NCBI GenBank assembly: GCA_024760905.1
Contig: CM045745.1
Location: forward strand, 8,644,782-8,708,781
DNA from: Plotosus lineatus
Lineage: Eukaryota; Chordata; Actinopteri; Siluriformes; Plotosidae
Direction: 5' to 3'
DNA length: 64,000 bases
The notes beneath the pieces were generated by a model that was given only the letters and a program-made list of their open reading frames with translations, was not told where the DNA came from and did no database searches. Below are positions 1-11,900 of the stretch, piece by piece (the stretch's first letter is position 1; each line of letters begins with the position of its first letter). The translations under genes were made by a program, and so were the position numbers.

Positions 1-25
1 AATTTCGTAAGGTGAGGTACCACTG
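1..25. mobile_element. Terminal repeat of a Tigger-like DNA transposon (family A), cut by window edge
   Basis: The first 25 bases match the right end of the element at 33897-35301 (…GGTGAGGTACCACTG) and are followed by TA, the expected mariner-type target site. The rest of the element is outside the window. Confidence 0.6.
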
Positions 26-27
26 TA

Positions 28-178
28 GCTGCATAGCCGTCAGCGTGTTTCTGCCCCTTGCTAAGGGTTGTGTCGGGAAGCGCATCCGACGTAAAAACCT
101 ATGCCAAATCAAACATGCGAATCAGATTATTTGCCGTGTCGACCCCTGAAAAAGGGAAAAGCTGAAAGGAAAAGATGA
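28..178 (+). mobile_element. tRNA-derived SINE, 3' half (tail type 1)
   Basis: Matches the 3' half of the SINE at 12739-12985: the GTCAGCGTGTTTCTG block, then the CATCCGACGTAAAAACCT block, then a tail close to the RTE LINE 3' end (CGACCCCTGAAAAAGGGAAA). The tRNA-like head is missing. Confidence 0.7.
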
Positions 179-180
179 TG

Positions 181-668
181 GTTGGACAGTTTAAATGACA
201 AATTTTTGTATACATCCATATTTTTCTCCATTACGCCTCTCAATCTGAAACCTCCACGTGTTTAAAGCTGACCAGCACCATCCCCCCCCCCCTTTACATT
301 GTAGGAATGATAAACGTATATGCAATGTGCCAAAGAGCCAGACAATACAGATCAGCCATTACAAGTAAAGCTTGTATCAACTCAAATAAGTTGATGGTGA
401 ATTACTAATGAATCGTTTTAATTTTACACACAATGATAAACACTTCATGCAAGTTTTATTTTTGGTACAAGCTAGTAGTGATTGAAATTGAAATATGTGG
501 CTCTGGCAACCTGAACCTTACAAAAATAAACTGCTATTAGTAGAGCAGTGATCACAAATGACTGAGTAACACAAAGTAATGGATCTCCACAGAACAGCCT
601 GGAATAGCAGCCTGTCCTAGCTGTGGAGAAGCTTTAACTTTCACCGCTACGTCCTTTAATAAAACAAA
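181..668. other. mta2 intron 3 sequence, nothing recognised
   Basis: AT-rich non-coding sequence with one C run near 284-293. I see no exon, ORF or repeat that I can name. Confidence 0.5.
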
Positions 669-870
669 AGCTACTTCGTGCTTGAATTCATGCAGCTTCG
701 GTGCGTGTTTTTTTTAAATATTCATTGAATTAAAAAATAAGGAAATAGAATAGGCGAAAAAGTTAAGGAAAATGCCACAAAAACAAGGCCAATTATGCAA
801 AAAAAAAAAAAAAAAAAAAAAAACCTCAAACAAACAAACAAAAAACAACACAAAACCTCCCATCAAAACG
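669..870 (+). mobile_element. Fragment of Tigger-like MITE family B
   Basis: Shares with the complete copy at 14030-14573 the ACTTCGTGCTTGAATTCATG start, the AAGTTAAGGAAAATGCCACA block, the A-rich middle and CATCAAAAC. It lacks the outer CAGGGATCCC end and is cut off at 870, next to family C. Confidence 0.7.
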
Positions 871-875
871 AGGTA

Positions 876-1247
876 CAGTCATCCCTTGCCACTTTTTGAT
901 TTGAGTATCGCGGTATTTTAATAAATAAAAAAAAGAAATAAATTTAAAAAAAAATCAAAAAATTTGCGCTGAAACTCTCATGTAAGCAAGCGGAAGGCAG
1001 GAACCCAAGGCAGGCTGCGTCCATTGTTTCGAAACGAAGTGCCCCTCCTCTTCAGTTCAGGCAGGGACCGCCCACTCAACTCGATCTCGCAAGCTGATTG
1101 GCTTAGACGCGTGACGCTGTTGCCTCACACATTCCAACGGGATTTTTTTTTTTTTAGATCTGATAGTGTTTGTGAATGTCCTGCACCGCGGAGAAGAGCT
1201 ATTGTCAGAGGCGAGTACAGTACTTATATTTAAATATTAACACATTA
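876..1247 (+). mobile_element. Tigger-like MITE family C, incomplete copy
   Basis: Starts at TA|CAGTCATCCCTTGCC and carries the family C body (GAAGTGCCCCTCCTC, one copy of the 59-bp CGCCCACTCAACTC unit). It is interrupted at a TA where a second, complete copy begins. Mariner-type TA target choice and the inverted ends indicate TcMar ancestry. Confidence 0.65.
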
Positions 1248-2147
<900 letters not shown>

Positions 2148-2149
2148 TA

Positions 2150-2954
2150 CCACTGTATAAGGTTTCTGAACATTAACTGGCATATTATGAAAGGGTCCTT
2201 TCGGTGAGAGCATCTGGAACCCTGTGATCCATTTTAGTCTTGAGATTTAAAACTTACCATTTCCACATGAAGGCTTCATAAAAGAAATTAAAAAAAAAAA
2301 TACAGCCCAATCAATCAATCCCACAACTAATTTCTCATTGGCATGTGGATTACTTCACAACACATTTTAATTACTAATTCAAACACACATTTGGCTGCCA
2401 AAAGGCATGACACCAACAGTGGAGCCAAGACAGTGCCAGGAAACACTGTCACTCTTCATGACAGTTATGTTTAAACCCCCTTTCACACTTTTGCTTGGCA
2501 ATCAAACAGAAACTGATACGAATGAACACGGGTAAGTGAAGATATCCCAGGAAGACTGCAGCAGCAATACATGGAAAAGAGACCAGAAAATTACTTGAAG
2601 TGTGAAGTGTGAAATGGAACAGAAAAGATGTGGACATTTCATTTTTGCTGATTATTTATAACATTGGCAAAGGAGGGAAAAGTCTGACCTCAGAAGATTA
2701 ACATTTTTTAAAAAAATACAAGAACAACAACTATAAACAATTGGAGAATGCAAATCTCCCCCATTGTAGCTCGGTTTGATCCTTACTTTCATTCATTCAT
2801 CAGACTGCTTTATTCTTTACTATGGTTATTATTATGGAAGAAAGCGCCCATCACTGATAACTCTGGGCGAAAACAGGCGACACCCAGGATAGCTCTCCTG
2901 ACCATCACAGGGCCAACACACAATCAATAATTCACACACATGGGTTGATATCTT
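2150..2954. other. mta2 intron 3 sequence, nothing recognised
   Basis: Non-coding, AT-rich, with short A runs. No exon matching the next part of mta2 (after SNA) was found here. Confidence 0.5.
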
Positions 2955-3222
2955 CTTTTCCTTTCGGCTTTTTCCCTTTCTCAGGAGTTGCCACAGCAAA
3001 TCACCTGATTCGCACATTTGATTTGGTATGGTTTTTACGTCGGATGCCCTTCCTGTCACAACCCTTTTTAGCAAGGGACAGAAACACGCTGACAGCTTTG
3101 CAGCCTACTCTTTACGAAAGTCAGCAATGGTTCTTTTACATGCCTCACACCATAGACAGTGAGAGACATGGCCCGTCTTTGATAACCCAGTTAGCTGCAT
3201 TGGGGACACATGGGTTGATACG
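2955..3222 (-). mobile_element. tRNA-derived SINE body, tail type 1 (headless)
   Basis: Reverse orientation: RTE-like tail (CCTTTCGGCTTTTTCCC … AGTTGCCACAGC), CGTCGGATGCCCTTCCTGTC, the TGGTTCTTTTACATGCCTC block and GATAACCCAGTTAGCTGCA. The tRNA-like head is absent and a different SINE (to about 3390) follows. Confidence 0.75.
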
Positions 3223-3390
3223 GAAGAGCCAATTAGTTTAATGTGCATGTCTTTGGACTGCAGGAGGAAACCCTTCCTTTCTTGTGTGAACATGCAGACT
3301 CCACAGAGCAACGCACTTGCCAGGCTATGGATTTGAACCAGGACCTTGTAGCTGTTACTTGCCACTCTACTACACCACCCTTCCTTATTT
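3223..3390 (-). mobile_element. Second SINE type (GTGGGAGGAAACC family), fragment
   Basis: Carries the teleost-wide CATGTCTTTGGACTGCAGG block and GAACCAGGACCTT followed by a tRNA-like promoter remnant, in reverse orientation. The same family occurs at 12418-12624 and 15540-15767. Confidence 0.5.
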
Positions 3391-4105
3391 TCATCTCTGG
3401 TATCTATTATTTTCCCAGTCCCCCATACCAGTCATACAAGCAATGAAGAATTGTAAAAATTGTAAAATGGTATATAGTCTTGTAAAAAAATAATAGAGAT
3501 CTGAAAAGTCATCTGGATCACCACCTGCAGCATTGCTTCAGCCATATTCCACCCCTCCAAAAAAAAAAAAACAACCAAAAATCTATAAATCAGAACTTTA
3601 GTTTCTATTTCTCACAAACAAACAAACAGCCAGCCAAACAAAAACTTAACCTTCTAGATGGAGGTAGAGTCTAATGTCAGGACCAGCTGAACACCAAGTG
3701 ATAAATAAAGTAACTGGCTGTGACTGGTACATGAGAGCAGAGCAGCTTTGGCACCACTTTCGCATCACTATAATTTCAAGTGATTTGTAGCAAGAGATTT
3801 AGAAGTGGTCGTTTTCCTAATAGACTTAAGACATGATAAATTTGAAGGAAATTTCTGCCTTGATTCAAAACATTAAAATGTAGCAATTCTAAAAAATAAT
3901 AATAAATAAAAAAAATGCACAACCAATATTCAACCCAAAGCTCTCAAACTGTAAGGGTGCATCCTCTGATTTTTTATTATTATTTTTTTTTGTGTGTGTG
4001 AAAAGGTGATTGAAGTAACTTATATAAAGCTGCTTTTCAGTGAGTGGATACATGAAAATGAAAGAAGGAGTAATAGTAAACAGAAAATGCTGTTTTGCTG
4101 CTTAC
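3391..4105. other. mta2 intron 3, downstream of exon 3
   Basis: No gene or named repeat seen, apart from A-rich runs and a short TG run near 3991-4000. Confidence 0.5.
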
Positions 4106-4199
4106 TAGCATTGCTGTCAGCCAGGGCATTAAGATTGCTAGATATATCTCTCCTTCTGAAGAGGCACACGACCTTGGCTTCTACGTTTCCATTGGCTGT
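4106..4199 (-). CDS. mta2: mta2 coding exon 3
   Basis: Acceptor CTCTTGCAG| at 4200-4201, donor A|GTAAGC at 4105-4104. 94 nt: 31 codons ([17 protein letters not shown] … LADSNA) plus one base that should pair with GA of the next exon to give Arg. BAH-domain segment. Confidence 0.96.
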
Positions 4200-5204
4200 C
4201 TGCAAGAGATAATTTAGAGACAAAGGTTAGACAAATTGTCCCACTTAACCAAGACCACACAGACTCCTGCCCTTGCCAAACATCCATCCCAGCAAACTAG
4301 AGTTTAAACAAAAAATATTTTTACCTTGTTGAGTTCTTCTATTCGACGGATCAGGTAGGGATTACTGGACGAGTTTTCGAAATACACATAATCTAGAAAA
4401 AAAGGAATAAAAAAAAGTTACATAAGTTTTTAAAATATAAACATTAATAGCAGCCGTTTCAGTTCACCAGGACCAAGTGACATGTGCTGCACAAATTAGT
4501 GATGAGGATTTTTAATTTATTTCTAATTTTATATATATATATATATATTTACACACACACACAGTCGGCCTTGTACTTACGAAATCAATCCGTTCCAGAG
4601 CATTTTTCGTAGCCTGGAGTTTTCATAAGTAGAGGCGCATTTTACATGTCAAACGCGTGATTCCTTACAAGGCTCCCAAGACTACCCAATAAACCCTTTA
4701 AAAAATTATAAAAGTACACCAACTTTGTATGAAATATATATGAAATATGTGTTAAAAGCAAAAGAAAATTATTTATTAAACCATTTCAACATATTAAACA
4801 ATTTTACTCACATATTTTTTCAACCATTCTTAAACATTTTTTATTAACGCACATACACACAACACTGTCTCTCTGTCTCTCACACACACACACACACACA
4901 CACACAACATGGCGCGCTCCATGCGGGCTCTGCCCACACGCAGGACGCCAAAGCATTTTAAGAAAGGGAATTCAAAGCGCATTCCCTGCTTGACAGATCG
5001 GACTTTAAACTTGTTTCATTGCGGGATAGGAGGTTCGGATGAGCCGCGTTTTGCTCACATTCAGCGGAGCGTGCCACAGTTATTAAACATTTACTGAATT
5101 AAACAACTTAAAACACGAAAAATAAGCTGCAATGTGCTCTGTCGAAAGAGAGTAAAGAACTCCTCCTTTCATCTCTGACTTGACTCTATGCAGTCTCTCT
5201 CTAG

Positions 5205-5241
<37 letters not shown>

Positions 5242-8200
5242 TCTCAATCTCTCTCTCTCTCTCATCTGTCTCTCTCTCTCTCACACACGCAAAACTATGT
5301 CTCTCTGGTGTGTTTTACCGAATGCGGGCACCGCCCACAAGCAAAACGCAGCCGACGGAGCAATTTTATTTAAATGTTTAAATGGACGGGATGTTGTATT
5401 TAAAGCAGAATTACAGTGCCTGTTTGAAAGATCAGAGGTCCTGATTCAATATTAACTTGCTTCCTTGTGAGACCGGAGGTCTTGTCCCATGGAGCACTTT
5501 CATGCCTCCATCTGCTTCAATATTGTTCTGAAATAATCGCCGCCATCACTGTATTTCCGCTTTAAGGTCTCCTTCTGCTTCATTATCGTCCCGATTGTAG
5601 AGTGGTTTAGGCGATAACGAAATATCACACTGCAATGATCTCAAAACAATCCAACAGTCCTGTTCAACTCTCCGCATGTGACAACAGGAAGTATGGGTAC
5701 AGGTCAGCTCCCTCCTGGCCAATGGGAGGCCAGCGGGGCGGGATGTTGGGAGACAGCCAATGAGAGAGCTACTCGCGCATTGTGTGAAATTTTGATTGGT
5801 GCATTTGAATTTTTGAATGGAGTGTTTGGCGCTTTTCATAAGAGGAGGCTGTTTCGTGTACAGAGGACGAAAACTTAGGAAAATGTTTTTCGTAACCTGG
5901 AGTTTTCGTACGCAGAGGGTTTTGTAAGTAGAAGGCCGACTCTACCGAATGTATGCGCCACCTCTTGAAATATTTTTTCGCAGTCAAGCAAACAGTCAAC
6001 TGCTTCTCCAACATCGTAAACAGGCTGATTATTGAAAATGGGTACCCAAAAGACACCGGTCAATATAAGAGTCACCCGTCCATCAGTACCTGCTGACACC
6101 AATGCACCAAGGATGACAGTGGGTTGTGATGAAAAAAAATCTGAAAAATTAAACTGGGGTCTGGGGGGCCCAATGGCGAAGCCCCTAGGAGCTCATGGAT
6201 TTTAGAGATTTGTTTTTTTTACCCTAAAAACCAATCATTTTATGATGAAAATTTTACAAAATTTGTTGAAATACCATCCCCTATTTGCTTACAAAATTGA
6301 CACATCAAATGTAGAACTCGTTCAAGTTTAAACATTACTTAAATTTTCATTTGATAAAAGATCAACTCCGCCTCTGTAAAGGAAACAATGACATTGGCCT
6401 TTTGTGGTCATCTTTTCCTTTCGGCTGTTCCCTTCAGGGGTCGCCACAGCAAATGATCTGCCTCCATCTCTCCCTATCCTCTGCATCTTCTACTCTTACT
6501 CCAACGACCTTCATGTCCGCCTTCACCACATCCATAAATCTTCTCTTTGGTCTTCCTCTGGGCCTTTTGCCTGGTAGTTCCAACCTCAGCATCCTACGAC
6601 CAATATACTCACTATCCCTCCTCTGTACATGTCCAAACCATCTCAATCTAGCCTCTCTGACTTTGTCTCCAAAACATCTAACATGTGCTGTCCTTCTGAT
6701 GTACTCATTTCTGATCCTATCCATCCTCGTTACTCCCAAAGAGAAGCTCAACATTTTCATCTCTGCTACCTCCAACTCTGACTCCTCTGTCTTTTCCCCA
6801 GGGCCACTGTCTCTAAACCATACAACATTGCTGGCCTCATCACCGTCTTGTACACTTTTCCCCTTCATTCTTGCCGATACTCTCCTATCACACATCACAC
6901 CGGACACTTTTCTCCATCCATTCCAACCTGCCTGCACGCGCTTCTTCACTTTTCCACACTCTCCATTGCTCTGGATTGTTGAGCCTAAGTACTTAAAATC
7001 CTCCACCTTCTTTATCTCTGCCCCCTGTAACCTCAAAGTTCCTCTTGGGTCCTTGTCGTTCACACACATGTATTCTGTCTTACTAAGACTAACCTTCAAT
7101 CCCCTCCTTTCCAGGGCATACCTCCACCTCTCTAGATTTTCCTCCACTTGGTCTCTGCTCTCACTACAGATCACGATGTCATCTGCAAACATCATAGTCC
7201 ATGGAGATTCTTGTCTCACCTCGTCTCTTAGCCTGTCCATCACCATAGCAAACAAGAAGGGGCTGAGAGCTGACCCTTGATGCAGTCCCACCTCCACCTT
7301 GAACTCTTCTGTCACACCGACAGCACACCTCACCACTGTCTTACATCTCTCATACATGTCCTGCACCACTCTAACATACTTCTCTGCCACTCCAGACTTC
7401 CTCATACAATACCACAGTTCTTCTCTCGGCATCCTGTCATATGCTTTCTCCAGATCCACAAAGGCACAATGCAGCTCCTTCTGACCTTCTCTGTACTTCT
7501 CTATTAACATCCTCAAAACAAACACTGCATCTGTGGTGCTCTTTCTTGGCATGAAACCAAACTGTTGTTCACAAATGCTGACCTCTGCCCTTAGTCTTGC
7601 TTCCACTATTCTTTCCCATAGCTTCATTGTATGGCTCATCAACTTTATCCCTCTGTAGTTGCCACAACCCTGTACATGTGCTTAAAAATGGGCACAAGCA
7701 CACTTCTCCTCCATTCCTCTGGCATCTGCTGATAAATTTTGCATATATATTCCAGGTGAGCACCATCATAACACCTCAAATGTACTGCTGTATATCCAAA
7801 CTAAGGCAAAATATTCACTGCTATATGAAATGATGCTTTATCACTGGTATTTATATAAAATGTGCAAATTTGATGACTGTAGATTCTTACCTCATACCTA
7901 TACAAGTGAAGTCCCAAAGAGACTTACCAGCGACATCGAGCTTTTTCACGAAATCAGACATAAGTACAGATAATGGTTCCTGCTTACTGCTTCTCACTGG
8001 TGACACCGTCACCTTTCTATCCAACCAGTTCCATCGAAATTTGTTTTTCAGCTCCGCATCTATCTCACGCACTTTCGCTTCGTCACGAGTCTTGATAACA
8101 TTCGCCATTTTGATTGATACAAAACTACATACACGAGTATTGCTGCAGTAACTTTTTTCTCTCTATAGATTTCCACATGTGCAAAGAACCAATCATGTAG

Positions 8201-8917
8201 TGCGGAAGATGGTTTAAGAAGGTGAATGCAGATTGATTGTCATTCAGCAAATGCCGATACAGGGGCCAATCACAACACGAGTCCTGAGTCAGCTAGCAGC
8301 GAGTCAGTCCGGCCACCCAAAAATAATACCAGACCCTACCGCCCTAAAAGTTTCTCAATGGACTTGCAACAATATTAAAAAAGGCCCATTTTGACTGAAA
8401 AAAAAGCGGAATGCCACCAAAAAAACGGAAAACTCTCACCCCCGATTTGTAAATAAATTATGTAAACCCTGACACATCATCTCCATCACTTCATTACACA
8501 AACCAAAATAATAACATTAGAGGTTTTGCAGTCACATGACCGCCGAGTAGCTGCCGCCATATTGGGGTGAAAACAAACGTGTACTTGCTTTGGAGGTGCC
8601 TCGTAATACAATCCCAGTGCTTTCCGAGCTCCCAGGTAATTATGATAATCATAAACAACAGTATATTCAAAAACTACAGTTATCAGGGCTAACAAATGCC
8701 CCATACGTTTTGCCAGATGGTTTGTTTGTTAACTGCATGGATGAAGAAACGGACAGGATACCTGGTTTAACATACCCCGATGTAACATACGCTTCCCAGA
8801 TTTAACTGTAACAGTGTTTAATTTGCGTTATAACACACACAACAAAAGATGCCGTTATCCACTTTACTTCTTTAATCCCATAATGCATTTCAGAACCGGA
8901 ATGTACCAAGTTCCGGG

Positions 8918-8966
<49 letters not shown>

Positions 8967-11900
8967 CATTAACAATGAAAATATTCACGAAAAACTGAAA
9001 AGTTTCAAAGGGCTTAGAGTGTACCAATCATTGTTAATGATTACTCCCCCCGGAACTTGGTACATTCCGGTTCTATAATGCATTGTGGGATTAAACAAGT
9101 GAAGTGGAAACCAAAGAACGGCATGTTTGTTGTGTGTGTTAGAACACGTATTAAAGTTAAATCTGGGAAGTGTATGAGTATTTTTTTAGACAGATGGGTT
9201 TCGGCACTTCGTGAGCATATTATACCCAGGAAAGCCTCTAATATTGCCCATGACAAGCTGAGTGAGGACACCAAAGTATTAATCATGGCAAAGGTAATTA
9301 TAACTCACTTTTTTTTTATCATTTTGCCTACATTATATATTAAGCACAAACATGTGCATCTAAATCTATTAAGTATTATAATAGTTATATTATATATACT
9401 GTACATTTTAAAATAAAGACTAAATAGCATTTTAGCTGCCCTCAGCTTATAAATGGACACCAGATATACAGTTAAATAGAATTAAACTGTGGTTAAGACA
9501 ATAAATAATAATATATCTACTGATAAAAATGACTTGCCTCCAACAAAATGTTCGCTACATACATGATTGGTAGGAGCTGGTCGCCAATCTTTCCTTTTGT
9601 TGTAGGTGTCAGCTCTTTTCAAAGCAGAAATCCATTTCTCTCATCGGGCTTTATTAGCAGGGAATCTGTGATATTTAACACCCGCTTTCTTTCCCCTATA
9701 ATTTGGACAGCCGACAGCAACAGTTAACTATCATTTTGCGCTTGTTTAATAAATAAATGAAGTATTAAACCCTTACACACGCGTGTGCTACTGTGTTGGG
9801 ACCGGAGTGAATGGTTTGTTTTCACCCCAATATGGCGGGATGACGTATGCATGACGTCAGCTGCAAAACCTCTGTACGCGCACACACACACACACACACG
9901 AGGAACAAAAAAAAGGGAAAAAACATGGAAAACAAACTGAAGCCGATCCACAATTTCAGAACCAGACATCTCGACCAAATATGTAGCCTTCTTTCAGTAT
10001 TATAAATAGGGACAAACTAATATGCCTCATGTTTACTACGCATCAAGTGTAAAACTGATTTAAAATAAATCAGTTTAATAGTTCTTGGCCATCTGCATAA
10101 ATAAACGCACAATAAACCGTCTGTCGTCCTTTCGGCTTTTTCCCTTTTTACTCGGGAGTCGCCACAGCAAATCATCTGATTCGCATGTTTGATTTGGCAG
10201 GTTTTTACATCGGATGCCCTTCCTGTCACAACCCTTTTAGCAAGGGACAGAACACGCTGACGACTTTGCAGGGGGGGGGGGCAGTGACAACCTTGTGGAG
10301 AGTGGGACTTGAACCCCCAACCTTTGGATCAGCGATCCAGCGCCGTATACCACCAGACCACCACTGCCCCGAAACGCACAATAAACTCAAAACGCTAAAA
10401 ACAAACACCTATTACCAGGTATTCAAAATTACATTTTTGTTTTTTTGTTCAAAATATGAAAGGAAAAAAAAATAAAACTTATTTAATTTATTTTTTTAAA
10501 TAGTGACTTAAACCACAACGTATGTGCTCAATAAATCCAGACATGGTGCATTCTTCAGCTTAACCATCCCAACATTACTGACATTTAAGCAATTCAATAC
10601 ATTCCCATAATCCGACATGGCAGACATGGTGGAAGAAAAGACATTGTGTACTTTGGTTCTGACAAGTTTACTCACAGTGAAATAAAACGTGTAACCATGC
10701 ACTCGGGTCTGTGGTTGTACTTTGTAAAACACCTTTGTACAAAAGCTCACGGTGTAATAAATGTCATAACCTTAGAGTGAAATCAGGTAATGCATAATAA
10801 ATGAAAAACTCTTCATTATACGGTACATAACATTAACCTCCAGCAAAAGCATCCCAGCTTTCATCTGCCTGAAGAGCAGCACAGCTCTGGGAGAATCTGA
10901 GTTACACTCACACACATTTCAACAGTCCAGATTACTTGCTCAGAATGGATCAGTCCGGTTTAATGGTTCACATCTGTAATTTGTATCTTGTCTTTAATTA
11001 GAACAGATCCATCCCCTGAAGCTGCCTGCATGTACACATCATCTGCTTGGGCAACTATTTGCTTCTTTCATAAACAGTAAACATCAGCCATATGCTTAAT
11101 GTTCTCTTTTTCATGTTGACACAAACTAACAGTGGAAGAAGTTTGATCTAATCCTCACCTGGAATCACATACTGAATGTATATATCAGATAACACTTTAT
11201 TACCATTTTGATTCCAATACATTTATCCCCTTGTAACACTAGTCAAATACTCCCCTGGCTTTCACTGCACACGCACACACACCTTTGTTAGGAGTTTATA
11301 GCTACAGTGCCATGCAGTGGTCACAATGCTGAAGAATACAATCCTAAAATATTGGTATACAGGGATCCCTCACTTTCAGTAGTTAATTGGGACCGAGACC
11401 CCCGCCCCGCCGAATCCCGCAAAGTAGGACCCCCCCCCCACCCGACTGACGTAGATGCGCGCAAACACAGATGCACACCTCACAAAAATGTAAATAGTTT
11501 TGATGGGGGGTTTTTGGGTTGTTTTTTTTTTTTTGCATAATTGGCCTTGTTTTGCGGTATTTTCCTTAACTTTCCCCCCATTCTTCCTTAATTTCCTTAT
11601 TTTTAAATGATTGATATTTCTTTTTAAAAAACGCAATGCACTGAAGTCGCAAGAATTTTATTGCAAAGTAGCTAGGAATCCCTGTAATTATAATACAAGT
11701 CTATTAATCTTAACCAAAACAGTTCAAATCTTTGGTACTGGTTTCCTTTATCCACACTCCTTTATCTTGTCAACTGGATCTTGATTATATTTCGCACCCT
11801 CACGATTTTGTTCTCTGATTACAATGTTGCATTATCAATACTAGAATTTATACCTACTTCCTGTGCAGCCAAGTGCACTACTTTTACTGCCTAAGTATAA

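Larger units (their letters stand above)
8519..9874 (+). mobile_element. DNA transposon with GAGGTTTTGCA ends
   Basis: Left end GAGGTTTTGCAGTCACATGA and right end GACGTCAGCTGCAAAACCTC are inverted. Both ends also carry the inverted GCCATATTGGGGTGAAAACA block (about 8557 and 9820). It encloses two short plus-strand ORFs and a large palindrome. The superfamily is uncertain; the ORF at 8590-8805 made me think of ISL2EU-type elements, but this is weak. I saw no clear target duplication. Confidence 0.6.

Noticed and set aside
6351..7280. 309-residue plus-strand ORF
   Set aside because: It is the antisense shadow of the LINE reverse transcriptase, whose minus strand has clear RT motifs including FADD.
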